From assembly GCA_030447865.1 (NCBI GenBank), contig JAUJOD010000003.1, positions 1-64,000 of the forward strand: a stretch of DNA of 64,000 nucleotides, given 5' to 3'. The notes beneath the pieces are model-generated. The model had not been told where the DNA came from, ran no database searches, and saw only the letters and a program-made list of their open reading frames with translations. Made by a program: the position numbers and the translations under genes. This stretch comes from Nocardioidaceae bacterium (lineage in GTDB: Bacteria; Actinomycetota; Actinomycetes; Propionibacteriales; Nocardioidaceae). Of this stretch, positions 41,539-50,476 are shown in pieces (position 1 is the stretch's first letter; each line of letters begins with the position of its first letter).

Positions 41539-42386
41539 GGGTGGTCTCAGTCGACCCGGTGCGGGCGCAGCGGACAAGCCGCGCCGGCCGAAACGTGCCG
41601 GTCGCGGTGGCGGTCGCCGTAGCTCTGATCGGCCTGGTCATCGCGTCGTTGGTGTTTTACAAGGACCTGTTCCTTGTCGTCGTCTCTGCGGCCATCCTGG
41701 TCGCCCTGTGGGAACTTGGCCGAGCGTTGGCCAGCAGGGGCACCTGGCTCCCGTCGGCACCGGTGGCCGTCGGCGCGCTGGCGATGATCTGCGGCTCCTA
41801 CTACGGCGGTCCGGACGTGCTGATCGTCATCTTCGCCGGCACGGTGCTGACGAGCGTGCTGTGGCGCATGCCCCGCGGGCAGGAAGGGTTCGTTCGCGAC
41901 GTCACCGCCACGATCTTCTGCCTGGTATACATTCCCTTCCTCGCCTCGTTCGTCGCACTGCTGCTGGCACCCGACGACGGCATTCAACGGGTCGTGACCT
42001 TCTTCGCCGTCACCATCGCCTCTGACACCGGCGGGTACGCCGCTGGCGTACTGCTCGGCAGGCGCCCGATGGCTCCGACGATCAGTCCGAAGAAGACCTG
42101 GGAGGGGTTCGCCGGGTCGGTCGTGGCCAGCATGGGCGCCGGAGTTGCGTGTGTGGTGTATCTCTTCGACGGGCAGTGGTGGGTGGGCTTGGTGCTGGGT
42201 GCCGTTGCTGCGGTGGCTGCCACGCTCGGTGACCTGGCCGAGTCCCTGATCAAGCGCGACCTTGGCGTGAAGGACATGAGCAATCTGCTGCCGGGCCACG
42301 GCGGCCTCATGGACCGACTCGACTCCTTGTTGGCGACGGTGTCGGTCGTGTGGTTGGTGCTGCACTTCCTGCTGCCCTCGGTCTGA
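41535..42386 (+). CDS. cdsA: phosphatidate cytidylyltransferase
   Basis: A 283-residue integral membrane enzyme making CDP-diacylglycerol from phosphatidate and CTP. It has about eight hydrophobic spans and the CDP-transferase signature near the end: [48 protein letters not shown] at 41535 overlaps frr; a second GTG two codons on is possible. It closes the rpsB-cdsA block. Confidence 0.95.
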   Translation: MRVVSVDPVRAQRTSRAGRNVPVAVAVAVALIGLVIASLVFYKDLFLVVVSAAILVALWELGRALASRGTWLPSAPVAVGALAMICGSYYGGPDVLIVIFAGTVLTSVLWRMPRGQEGFVRDVTATIFCLVYIPFLASFVALLLAPDDGIQRVVTFFAVTIASDTGGYAAGVLLGRRPMAPTISPKKTWEGFAGSVVASMGAGVACVVYLFDGQWWVGLVLGAVAAVAATLGDLAESLIKRDLGVKDMSNLLPGHGGLMDRLDSLLATVSVVWLVLHFLLPSV

Positions 42387-42430
42387 GGCGCGCGTCCGCG
42401 GGCACCGTCATCGGGCGCCGTCGGGCACGA

Positions 42431-43150
42431 TCACCGTGGACGCGCGAAGCCGGCGAGAGGTAGCGCGAGGGTGCGGTCGCAGTCGCCGGCCAGCGCCCGA
42501 CGTACCCCGTCGGGGAGCGGGGCGTCGCCGGCGAGGCCGAGCGTCGTACGCACCGCGAACCGGTGCCAAAGAGCCGGCTGGTCCAGGAGGGCATGACCGC
42601 CGTCGACCTGCTCGTAGCGAGCCACCTTCGCACCGGCCTGCCGCAGCCGCCGCGCGTATGACGCGCTGAGCGCTGGAGAGGTTGTCCGGTCGGCGGTGCC
42701 GTGGGCGAGGACAAAGCCCCCACCTGACAGTGGGGCGGGTAGGGGCTCTGCTTCCGGCAGCCAGGGGGCGAGCGCACAGACGCCGACGACCCGAGGGTGA
42801 CCCGCGACGGCGAAAGCGACCCGAGCTCCCATCGAGTGTCCGAGCAGCGCAATGGGGACGTTCGGGTGTGCTGCGGTGATCTGATCGAGCGCCCAACTGG
42901 CATCCTTGACCGGAGCGACGGTGCCATCGCCACCGCCGTTCCAGCCGCGGACCGCATAGCGCAGGTAGTACACGGCGCAATTCCGGGACAGGCGGCGCAG
43001 TCCGGCGTACATGTCGGCCATGCGCAAGTAGGACAGCTGCCACCTGCTGGTCGGCGACGTGTTGTGCTCCTGCCCGCCGTGCAGGACCAGAATCGCTGAT
43101 CCTGCCCGGCGGCCTCCGCCGCGCAGGACCGGACTCCGCAGTGTGCTCAC
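42431..43150 (-). CDS. alpha/beta hydrolase
   Basis: A 239-residue alpha/beta hydrolase. The oxyanion-loop region ILVLHGGQEHN, the nucleophile elbow GHSMGAR, the acid in AHGTADRTTSP and the histidine in VDGGHALLDQP form a complete triad. Substrate unknown (ester or acyl). GTG start at 43150 overlaps the stop of the upstream methyltransferase gene, so the two are translationally coupled. It is convergent with cdsA. Confidence 0.85.
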   Translation of the reverse strand: MSTLRSPVLRGGGRRAGSAILVLHGGQEHNTSPTSRWQLSYLRMADMYAGLRRLSRNCAVYYLRYAVRGWNGGGDGTVAPVKDASWALDQITAAHPNVPIALLGHSMGARVAFAVAGHPRVVGVCALAPWLPEAEPLPAPLSGGGFVLAHGTADRTTSPALSASYARRLRQAGAKVARYEQVDGGHALLDQPALWHRFAVRTTLGLAGDAPLPDGVRRALAGDCDRTLALPLAGFARPR

Positions 43151-43968
43151 GGCGTACGCTGCCGTACTGCCTCGTAGAGGATGACTGCTGCCGCCGCGGC
43201 GACGTTCAAGGAGTTGACGCGCCCGAACATCGGCACCGCGGCGGCAATGTCTGCCTCGCGGAGCCAGAACTCGTCGAGGCCGCTGTGTTCGGCACCCACG
43301 ACGACGGCGACCCGGCCCGACAGGTCCACGTCGGTGACCAGGGTCTGCGACTCGGGGCTCGCCGCCACGATCTTGATGTCGTGCTTGCGCAGCCAGTCCG
43401 CGACCGCCGGCGAGCTTGCAGCGGCGACCGGTACGGCGAAGATCGTGCCCTTGCTGGCCCGCACCACGTTGGGGTTGCCCCAGTCAGCGACGGGCGCGGC
43501 GGCGATGACGGCGTCGACGCCCGCCGCCTCTGCAGTCCGCAGCATCGCACCGAGGTTTCCCGGCTTCTCCACCGCCTCGCAGACAAGCAGCAGCGGATTG
43601 TCTGCCAACCGGAGCGCGTTGAGGGTCTGCACAGGCGTGGGTACGACGGCCAGCCAGCCGTCAGGGGACTCCCGAAGGGAGGCTTTGGCGAAGGCAGCCG
43701 TCCCGAGCTCGACGACCACGGTTCCCTGAGCAGCTAGCTCCTGCGCCAACCGAGCCCGGCCCGGGTCGTCGACCAGCGACGGACAGTGGAAGAGCGCGTG
43801 CAGCTGCACCCCCGCATCGAGCGCAAACCGCAGCTCGTCGTACCCCTCGACGATCATCAGGGCCTCGGCGTCACGGACGCGCCGCTTCCGCAGGCTCACC
43901 AGCCACTTGACCCGCTGGTTGCTCGGGCTCGTGATCACCTGGTGGGCGGCGCTCTCGTGCGTGCTCAT
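43147..43968 (-). CDS. SpoU-family (TrmH-type) RNA 2'-O-methyltransferase
   Basis: A 273-residue SPOUT methyltransferase. The N-terminal substrate-binding domain (SPSNQRVKWLVSLRKRRVRDAEALMIVEG) resembles the 23S rRNA TsnR/RlmB branch. The knot motifs are KPGNLGAMLRTAEAAGVDAVI, VVVGAEHSGLDEFWL and VPMFGRVNSLNVAAAAAVILYE. I chose the ATG at 43968; no strong Shine-Dalgarno is seen. Target site unknown. It is divergent from rlmN, with two R2 palindromes between them. Confidence 0.88.
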   Translation of the reverse strand: MSTHESAAHQVITSPSNQRVKWLVSLRKRRVRDAEALMIVEGYDELRFALDAGVQLHALFHCPSLVDDPGRARLAQELAAQGTVVVELGTAAFAKASLRESPDGWLAVVPTPVQTLNALRLADNPLLLVCEAVEKPGNLGAMLRTAEAAGVDAVIAAAPVADWGNPNVVRASKGTIFAVPVAAASSPAVADWLRKHDIKIVAASPESQTLVTDVDLSGRVAVVVGAEHSGLDEFWLREADIAAAVPMFGRVNSLNVAAAAAVILYEAVRQRTP

Positions 43969-43996
43969 CAGGGGGCCAACTATGTCGCAACCCCCG

Positions 43997-44044
43997 AAGG
44001 ATCCGACGGTCAGCACGCCATAACGAATCTGACGTCGGATCCTT
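43997..44044 (+). repeat. R2 palindromic repeat, copy 3
   Basis: AAGGATCCGACG (43997-44008) and CGTCGGATCCTT (44033-44044) are perfect 12-base arms, the longest of the family. The core (gtcagcacgccataacgaat) is a diverged version of copies 1 and 2 in the same orientation. It lies between divergent genes, so it is not a simple terminator. Confidence 0.9.
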
Positions 44045-44062
44045 TCCACGTGGTCGGCCGGC

Positions 44063-44108
44063 AAGATCCGACGTGGTGATCGCCATAGCGTGCTAGCCGT
44101 CGGATCTT
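44063..44108 (-). repeat. R2 palindromic repeat, copy 4 (inverted)
   Basis: AAGATCCGACG (44063-44073) and CGTCGGATCTT (44098-44108) are perfect 11-base arms. The core atcgccatagcgtgct is the exact reverse complement of 16 bases in copy 1, so this copy is inverted relative to the other three. It ends 45 bases before the rlmN start. Confidence 0.9.
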
Positions 44109-44153
44109 TGTGCTGGGGTGGGCGCAGACAAGGCGTGGGAGAATGGCTCAATC

Positions 44154-45284
44154 ATGTCCTCCGCATCCGCGCCCTTGTTGCCGCTCGTCTTCGACGAGCC
44201 GCGTCGAGCGAAGCGACCGCCACGGCACCTTGCCGACCTCACGCCCGACGAGCGCCGGGAGGCGGTGACGCAGGCCGGCCTACCGGGCTTTCGCGCGGCC
44301 CAGGTCTCTCACCACTACTTCTCTCGACTGGTCGACGATCCGGCACAGATGACCGACCTGCCAGTCGGCCTCCGCGCACCGCTGGCTGCTGCCTTGCTTC
44401 CGCGGCTGTTGACGCCGGTCCACACGCTGACGGCCGACGGCGGCACGACCCGCAAGACGCTGTGGCGACTGCACGACGGGGCACTCGTGGAGTCGGTACT
44501 GATGCGGTACCCCAACCGGGCAACGCTGTGTGTGTCGTCCCAAGCTGGCTGCGGCATGGCCTGCTCGTTTTGCGCCACGGGGCAGGCGGGTCTCCAGCGC
44601 AATATGAGCACCGGCGAGATCGTCGACCAGGTCGTCGCCGCAGCGCGCGCGCTGGCGGCGGGGGACGTGCCGGGCGGCCCTGCCCGGCTCTCGAACGTCG
44701 TCTTCATGGGTATGGGCGAGCCGTTGGCGAACTACGCCGCGGTGATCGGAGCGGTCCGTCGGATGATCGAGCCGCCACCAGCAGGTCTCGGTTTGTCCGC
44801 CCGCGCGATCACCGTCTCGACGGTCGGTCTCGTCCCCCGCATGCTGCAGTTGGCCGACGAGGGGATTCCCGTCACCTTGGCCCTGTCGCTGCACGCCCCC
44901 GACGACGAGCTCCGCAACGAGCTGGTGCCGGTCAACACCCGCTGGGGCGTCCGGCAGGCGGTGGAGGCGGCGTGGAACTACGCCCGCGTCACTAAGCGAC
45001 GCGTCTCGATCGAGTACGCGCTGATCAAGGACGTCAACGACCACGCCGAACGGGCTGACGCGCTCGGCGACCTCCTCACGTCGTACGGCGACTGGGGCTG
45101 GGTGCACGTCAACCTGATCCCCCTCAACCCCACACCGGGATCTCAGTGGACCGCGTCACGGGTTGAGGACGAGCGCGAGTTCGTGCGCCGGCTGGAGGCC
45201 AAGGGCGTTCCAACGACCGTGCGCGACACCCGAGGACGCGAGATCGACGGCGCCTGCGGCCAGCTCGCCGCCGCGACCAGCTGA
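44154..45284 (+). CDS. rlmN: dual-specificity 23S rRNA/tRNA adenine C2-methyltransferase
   Basis: A 376-residue radical-SAM RlmN that methylates A2503 of 23S rRNA and A37 of some tRNAs. The cluster motif is [12 protein letters not shown], with [29 protein letters not shown] and the C-terminal [16 protein letters not shown] containing the methyl-carrying cysteine. The ATG at 44154 is favoured; an in-frame GTG 12 codons upstream is possible. Followed by a convergent MerR pseudogene. Confidence 0.95.
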   Translation: MSSASAPLLPLVFDEPRRAKRPPRHLADLTPDERREAVTQAGLPGFRAAQVSHHYFSRLVDDPAQMTDLPVGLRAPLAAALLPRLLTPVHTLTADGGTTRKTLWRLHDGALVESVLMRYPNRATLCVSSQAGCGMACSFCATGQAGLQRNMSTGEIVDQVVAAARALAAGDVPGGPARLSNVVFMGMGEPLANYAAVIGAVRRMIEPPPAGLGLSARAITVSTVGLVPRMLQLADEGIPVTLALSLHAPDDELRNELVPVNTRWGVRQAVEAAWNYARVTKRRVSIEYALIKDVNDHAERADALGDLLTSYGDWGWVHVNLIPLNPTPGSQWTASRVEDEREFVRRLEAKGVPTTVRDTRGREIDGACGQLAAATS

Positions 45285-45308
45285 CCGCCGTCCAGCCCGG
45301 GCGAACGG

Positions 45309-46147
45309 CTACGCCGGGTCGGAAGTGGGGCAGTCCGGATTGCCTTCACGTACGGGGCACTGCAGTTCGACGACCCATCGGGTGGTGTCTTCGGGAGCGT
45401 CGAGATGGAGCTGGCGGTGCACACCGTACGGCGCCAGGCCGCGTTCTTCGAGCGCGACATCGAGCGTGAGCCACGCATCAGCGATGTCGGTCCCCGGTGA
45501 AGCACCGATGCCGACATCGGCTCGGCGGGCAGGTCGACGATCTCCACTCCTTCGACGGAGCCGATGCCAGCAGGCAGAGGCACGGCTGCTGCGACGTCGA
45601 TCTTCGAGCCGTCAGGGCGTCCGTAATAGGTGCGGATGCCGCGTCCCTCCACGACTACTCCGGCAGCGGCAAGGCGCTGCGCCAACGCGACGAACAGCGG
45701 CCCCGTCACCTCGCTGATCTCGGTGGTGTCGTTGACTTCGGCACGGACTTGGGCGAGTCGAAGCGCCGGCAGCGCCTTGATCTCCAGCGTGTCGTTCGTC
45801 ATGGTCAGCCCTCTCTCGATTGATCGCAGCCGCCTGCCCACTTCGGTCAAGCCCTCGGTATCGGCCTTGATCCGTTGCTCCAGCTCGGCCTGCCGCAACC
45901 GCAGCATGCCTCGCAGCTCCTCGACCGAGACCTGTTCGTCGAGGATGGCGCGGCACTGCTCTAGCGTGAACCCGAGCGCCTTCAAGGCGATGAGACAGTT
46001 CACGCGCCCGGCCTGCGAGGCGGAGTACCAGCGGTAGCCAGTGTTCTGGTCTACCCGTTCCGGCGTGACCAGCCCCAAGGCGTCGTAGTGGCGCAGCATC
46101 CTGACCGAGACCCGAGTGTGCCGGGCAAGATCTCCGATACTCAACAT
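45309..46147 (-). pseudogene. MerR-family regulator with GyrI-like domain, frameshifted
   Basis: ATG at 46147 opens a MerR protein: MLSIGDLARHTRVSVRMLRH, then YYGRP and VLHRG of an AraC-effector/GyrI-like domain. After VLHRG the frame is wrong. The adjacent frame supplies the proper end, DIADAWLTLDVALEERGLAP through DTTRWVVELQCPVREGN to a TAG at 45309-45311. The break is near 45488-45496, where one base is missing or two are extra. With that corrected the protein would be about 279 residues, a drug- or ligand-sensing activator. It is convergent with rlmN. Either a recent pseudogene or a sequencing error. Confidence 0.85.
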
Positions 46148-46229
46148 GGTGCGTCCAGTCCAGGCCATCACACGGTGTCAGGGTCAAGAGCAGTTACCCA
46201 TCGTTTCAGGCGCCGGTGGGCAACAGTCC

Positions 46230-47057
46230 TCAGTACGCCTGGGCGATGAGTTCGGCGAACAGGTCGTCGGGATCGGCAGCGAAGCCCCGGGAGTTGAACC
46301 AGGAGCAGACGTTGCGGCAGTCGCGCGCCAAGAACTCCATGCCGTTGGGGTTACCGACGATGTCGACGACCTGAGGCAGGTCGATGATCACCACCCGGTC
46401 ACCGTCGACGAGGATGTTGTACGGCGACAGGTCGCCGTGAGCGATCCCGCGCCGAGCGAGCACCCCCATCGCGGCCGTCAGCTGGTCGAAGTAACCCTCG
46501 ACGAGATCCCGGCTGGGGCGAACCTGCGCAAGTCGTGGCGCAGCGACGCCGTCAGCCCCGATGAACTCCATCAGGATCTCGGTGCCGTCGATCTGCACCG
46601 GGTAGGAGACGGGGACGCCGGCGCTCCACAGCGACGACAACGCCGCGAACTCCGCCTGAGCCCACTGTCCGGCCGCCACGAGCCGGCCGAAAGCGGTGCC
46701 TTTGGCCATCGCGCGTGCGTCTCGGGTACGGCGGGTGCGTCGCCCCTCGACGTACCCGGTGTCGCGATGGAACTGCCGGTGCTCTGCGGATCGGTAGCGT
46801 TTGGCGGCGAGTATGCAAGCACGCTCTGAGTCGCCGGGCACGGCTCGTTCGACCAAGAAGACGTCGGCCTCCTTGCCGGTCTTCAGCACACCGAGCTCGG
46901 TGTCGACGGCGGCGTCGTCGGTGACGACCCAGCTGGGTCGGGGCTTCGGGCCGCGAGCCCCTTTCTCCACCGACGACCAGGTGGACCACCGTTGGTCGTC
47001 GGCAAGCTCGGCGACAGCGGAAAAGGAGAAGTCCGTGTCGGACAAGGGGGAATGCAT
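46230..47057 (-). CDS. RIO-type serine protein kinase
   Basis: A 275-residue RIO1-like kinase. GVLKTGKEADVFLVE holds the ATP-binding loop, LAAKRYRS the lysine, MEFIGADG the hinge, HGDLSPYNILV the catalytic loop and VIIDLPQVVDI the metal-binding aspartate. Bacterial RIO kinases phosphorylate themselves; their substrates are poorly known, and ribosome-related roles are inferred from eukaryotes. ATG at 47057. The leader contains an upstream ORF and a hairpin covering the Shine-Dalgarno (separate entries). Confidence 0.85.
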   Translation of the reverse strand: MHSPLSDTDFSFSAVAELADDQRWSTWSSVEKGARGPKPRPSWVVTDDAAVDTELGVLKTGKEADVFLVERAVPGDSERACILAAKRYRSAEHRQFHRDTGYVEGRRTRRTRDARAMAKGTAFGRLVAAGQWAQAEFAALSSLWSAGVPVSYPVQIDGTEILMEFIGADGVAAPRLAQVRPSRDLVEGYFDQLTAAMGVLARRGIAHGDLSPYNILVDGDRVVIIDLPQVVDIVGNPNGMEFLARDCRNVCSWFNSRGFAADPDDLFAELIAQAY

Positions 47058-47063
47058 GAGACT

Positions 47064-47093
47064 GAGTGCTCCTCAAGGGGGACGAGGGCACTC
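47064..47093 (-). promoter_or_regulatory. hairpin sequestering the RIO kinase ribosome binding site
   Basis: GAGTGC (47064-47069) pairs with GCACTC (47088-47093), and CCTC (47071-47074) with GAGG (47084-47087). On the transcribed minus strand the Shine-Dalgarno GAGGAG of the kinase (complement of 47069-47074) is inside this stem, 11 bases before the ATG. Translation may depend on opening it. Inference from sequence only. Confidence 0.45.
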
Positions 47094-47102
47094 AGGTGGC
47101 GA

Positions 47103-47162
47103 TCAGCTGAGCGACCTCGAAAACGAAGGGACCAAGAACGTCCCGGGGACACCGGTTGACAT
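47103..47162 (-). CDS. 19-codon upstream ORF (possible leader peptide)
   Basis: ATG at 47162 is preceded at six bases by AAAAGGAGG, the best Shine-Dalgarno in this neighbourhood. It encodes MSTGVPGTFLVPSFSRSLS and stops at 47103, ten bases before the hairpin that hides the kinase ribosome binding site. A ribosome terminating there could affect that hairpin. No run of a single amino acid suggests classical attenuation. It may instead be a gene remnant. Confidence 0.4.
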   Translation of the reverse strand: MSTGVPGTFLVPSFSRSLS

Positions 47163-47267
47163 CTCGCGCCTCCTTTTCGTGAGGAGCAGCCTGGCTGCTC
47201 GGATGCAGGTGCGGTGGGAATCGTCGCAGCACCGCCGCCGGATCGGCAACTGATTTGCGGCGCGCTG

Positions 47268-48650
47268 TCAGGAGCCGCCAAGCAGCGGCGCCATCGCCTT
47301 GGCGAGCAGGCTCGGCCGGGCGGTCAGCCGTTCTTCGCGATCTGCGGCTGACACGGCGCGCAGTCCGGTGTTGGCGCCGAGCCAGCGCAGCGGCTCCGGC
47401 TCCCATCGCCTGGACCGGTGGTTCACCCACGGCAGCGTGGTGAGTTCTGAGCTGGTGCCGGTGATGAGGTGCGCGAGGGTACGCCCGGCGAGGTTCGCCG
47501 TGCTCACGCCGTCGCCGACATAGCCACCCGCCCACGCCATGCCGGTGCGCGAGTCGAGCCCGACCGACGGCGTCCAGTCGCGCGGCACCCCCAGCGGGCC
47601 GCCCCAGGCGGAGGTGAACGCCGCTCCAGCAACCGGTGGGAAAAGCTCGACCAACGTCTTCCGCAGACTCGCGAACACGCCGTCGTCACGGTCGAACGCC
47701 GGGCTGATCGACGACCCGAAGTGGTACGGCGCTCCCCGGCCGCCGAAGGCCAGTCGGCCGTCCGCGGTGCGTTGTCCGTAGATGATGAGGTGCCGGTGGT
47801 CGGAGAACGTGGGCGCCGCACTCAGGCCGATCTCGGCCCACGTGTCCGCCGACAGCGGCTCGGTCGCCACCATCAGCGAGTACACCGGCAGAACCTCCCG
47901 CTGGCAACCGGCCAGCTCAGCCGTGTATCCCTCGGTAGCCCGCACGACGACCTCGGCCGTGACGTCGCCGACGGCAGTGTTCACCCGCCCCGGCGCGATG
48001 CCGGTCGCTGCGGTCTGTTCGTAGAGGGCGACGCCGCGACGTTCGACGGCTGCGGCGAGCCCGCGCACCAACGTGGCTGGCTGGATCCGAGCGCAGTGGG
48101 GCGTGTACGTCGCCCCGAGCGCGCCCGCGACGCGCGCCCACTCGCTGGATTCGCCGGCGTCGAGAAGGCGCACATCGTCCTCGGTGTCGCCCCAGGACCG
48201 GGCCTCCTCCACCTCCGCCCGCGCCCGGGCGAGCTGGCTCGCGGTTCGCGCGAACACGATCGCGCCACCCTTGGTGAAGTCGCAGTCAATCCCTTCTTCG
48301 GCGCTCACCCGACGGATCTCGTCGATAGTCGCCCGCAGCTGCGACGTCAGTGCAATCGCGCCCGCTGGCGACGAGCCCGGCAGCCGGGCAAGCCGCGCCC
48401 GAGAGGCGGGGAACAGGCCCGAGACCCAGCCGCCGTTGCGCCCGGACGCGCCGAAGCCGGCGATGTGCTTCTCCACAACCGCGATGCGTAGCGACGGGTC
48501 GAGCTCGCTGAGGTAGTAGGCCGTCCACAACCCGGTGAAGCCGGCGCCGACGATCGCCACGTCGACGTCGATGGCGCCGGGTAGTGCTGGACGGGCCACC
48601 AGGTCCTCGCCGCAGGTCGCCTGCCACAGCGAGAGGTCGGCGTACGTCAA
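47268..48650 (-). CDS. FAD-dependent amine oxidoreductase (PuuB/OrdL-like)
   Basis: A 460-residue flavoprotein of the DAO family. The FAD Rossmann motif is DVDVAIVGAGFTGLWTAYYL near residue 30, with the typical FGASGRNGGWVSGLF region and a C-terminal FAD-contact GYVGDGVSTANLAGRTLA. Relatives oxidise gamma-glutamylputrescine or similar amines. TTG at 48650 with GGGGAG upstream overlaps the Lrp stop, so the two genes are coupled. Context beside potDABC supports an amine substrate, but no gamma-glutamylputrescine synthetase gene is in the window. Confidence 0.85.
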   Translation of the reverse strand: MTYADLSLWQATCGEDLVARPALPGAIDVDVAIVGAGFTGLWTAYYLSELDPSLRIAVVEKHIAGFGASGRNGGWVSGLFPASRARLARLPGSSPAGAIALTSQLRATIDEIRRVSAEEGIDCDFTKGGAIVFARTASQLARARAEVEEARSWGDTEDDVRLLDAGESSEWARVAGALGATYTPHCARIQPATLVRGLAAAVERRGVALYEQTAATGIAPGRVNTAVGDVTAEVVVRATEGYTAELAGCQREVLPVYSLMVATEPLSADTWAEIGLSAAPTFSDHRHLIIYGQRTADGRLAFGGRGAPYHFGSSISPAFDRDDGVFASLRKTLVELFPPVAGAAFTSAWGGPLGVPRDWTPSVGLDSRTGMAWAGGYVGDGVSTANLAGRTLAHLITGTSSELTTLPWVNHRSRRWEPEPLRWLGANTGLRAVSAADREERLTARPSLLAKAMAPLLGGS

Positions 48651-49120
48651 CGAACTCCCCAGGAGTACGTCTGCTTGTGCAGCTTGAGGTAGACGAAGGA
48701 CTCGGTGCCGCGCACGCCATCGATGGCCCGGATGCGTTTGGACAGCAGTTCGAGCAGGTGGTCGTCGCTCTCGCACACTACCTCGACCATCACGTCGAAC
48801 GACCCGGCGGTCAAGATGACGTAGTCGACCTCGGACATCTTCGCCAGCTGCTCCGCGATCGGGTCGAGGTCGCCCTCGGCGTGGATGCCGATCATCGCCT
48901 GCCGGGCGAAGCCAAGCTGCACCGGATCGGTGACCGCAACGATCTGCATGACCCCGTTGTCGATGAGCCGTTGCACCCGCTGGCGCACCGCCGCCTCGGA
49001 GAGGCCCACCGCCTTGCCGATAGCGGCGTACGGCATCCGGCCGTCTCGCTGCAGCTGTTCGATGATGCCTTTGGAGACCGCGTCGAGCGGCACGGGCGTC
49101 GGGTCAGGACGGCTGCGCAC
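48647..49120 (-). CDS. Lrp/AsnC-family transcriptional regulator
   Basis: A 157-residue Lrp-type regulator. The N-terminal helix-turn-helix is KGIIEQLQRDGRMPYAAIGKAVGLSEAAVRQRVQRL. A RAM ligand-binding domain follows. It is transcribed divergently from potD with 151 bases between starts and just before the FAD oxidoreductase, so it probably controls both in response to an amine or amino acid. A six-base inverted pair, TTCCGT/ACGGAA, lies in the shared control region. Confidence 0.9.
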   Translation of the reverse strand: MRSRPDPTPVPLDAVSKGIIEQLQRDGRMPYAAIGKAVGLSEAAVRQRVQRLIDNGVMQIVAVTDPVQLGFARQAMIGIHAEGDLDPIAEQLAKMSEVDYVILTAGSFDVMVEVVCESDDHLLELLSKRIRAIDGVRGTESFVYLKLHKQTYSWGVR

Positions 49121-49271
49121 GCGCTCAGTGTGGTGCCGGAGGCGTCAGCACGCAAGCCAGCCGCCCGAGGTTTCCGTTGGCGAAAGGTCACAACTCGACG
49201 GAATCGCTTGTAGCGTCGGCGCTGGTCTGACAAGATCGCCCGCACGAGCGTCGAAACTGCGGGAGGCCTGC

Positions 49272-50447
49272 ATGCGTACGTCGACAACCGGCGTCAGCCG
49301 ACGGGGATTCCTGCAGGGCATGTCCCTGTCGGCGCTCGCCGTTGGGAGCGGGGCGGCGCTGGCCGGCTGTGGGACGAGTGGCGCCAAGATCGGCGCTGGG
49401 GGGTGCGACGAAGCCGACCAGAGCGTCACCGAGAAGCAGATCTCCTTCTCCAACTGGATTGGCTACGTTGACCCGGTCAAGGCCAAGGACACCTCGACGC
49501 TCGAGAAGTTCGAGCAGCAGACCGGTATCACCGTCGACTATGACGCCGACATCAACGACAACGAGTCGTTCTTCGCGAAGGTGTCGCCGCAATTGCGGTC
49601 CTGCAAGCCCACCGGGCGCGATGTCTTTGTCCTGACCGACTGGATGGCCGCCCGGATGATCGACCTGGGCTGGCTGCAAGAGCTCGATCACTCCAACATG
49701 CCGAACGTCGACGCCAACCTCATCGACTTCCTGAAGTCGCCGGCCTGGGACCCGGAACGCAAGTACAGCGTGCCCTGGCAGAGCGGGATGACCGGAATTT
49801 GCTACAACGCCGAGCTCACTGACCCGGTCACGAGCTTCAAGGAGCTGCTCACGCGCCCAGACCTCAAGGGCAAGATCGAGCTGCTCACGGAGATGCGCGA
49901 CACCATGCTGTTCATGCTGCTCATGCAGGACAGCAACCCCGAGGATTTCACCGACGAAGAGTTCGCGTCCGCGATCGACTTGCTGCAGGGGTACGTCGAC
50001 AATGGCCAGGTTCGGCGTTTCGCCGGCAACGACTACGTCGACGACATGAAGTCCGGCGACATCGTGGCGTGCGAGGCGTGGAGTGGCGACGTCATCAACC
50101 TGCTCGGTGGCGGGAAGTACAAGTGGATCCCGCCGGACGAGGGCTTCGCCCTGTGGACCGACAACATGCTGGTGCCCAACAAGGCCGAGCACAAGTCCAA
50201 CGTCGAAGAGTTGATGAACTTCTACTACGACCCGGTCAACGCGGCGAAGCTGGCCGCGTGGAACTACTACTTCTGCCCGGTGCAAGGTGCCCAGGAGGAG
50301 ATCGGGCAGTTCGACAAGTCGGCAGTCAACAGCGAGTTCATCTTCCTCGATGACAAGACGCTGGAAACGGGCTACATGTTCATGGCCCTGCCCGAGGAGG
50401 ATGCGCAGGACTACCAGCGCCAGTTCAACGAGGTCATGGGTGGCTGA
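49272..50447 (+). CDS. potD: polyamine ABC transporter substrate-binding lipoprotein
   Basis: A 391-residue PotD/PotF-type binding protein. The signal carries a twin-arginine pattern (SRRGFLQG, residues 9-16) and a lipobox LAGC with Cys33, so it is probably a Tat-exported lipoprotein. Mature segments ISFSNWIGYVDP, FEQQTGITVDYDADINDNE and WQSGMTGICYNAEL are typical of spermidine/putrescine binders. ATG at 49272 after GGGAGG. First gene of potDABC. Confidence 0.9.
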   Translation: MRTSTTGVSRRGFLQGMSLSALAVGSGAALAGCGTSGAKIGAGGCDEADQSVTEKQISFSNWIGYVDPVKAKDTSTLEKFEQQTGITVDYDADINDNESFFAKVSPQLRSCKPTGRDVFVLTDWMAARMIDLGWLQELDHSNMPNVDANLIDFLKSPAWDPERKYSVPWQSGMTGICYNAELTDPVTSFKELLTRPDLKGKIELLTEMRDTMLFMLLMQDSNPEDFTDEEFASAIDLLQGYVDNGQVRRFAGNDYVDDMKSGDIVACEAWSGDVINLLGGGKYKWIPPDEGFALWTDNMLVPNKAEHKSNVEELMNFYYDPVNAAKLAAWNYYFCPVQGAQEEIGQFDKSAVNSEFIFLDDKTLETGYMFMALPEEDAQDYQRQFNEVMGG

Positions 50448-50476
50448 CACCACTCCAGCGTGAGGCGAGAGGTGGC

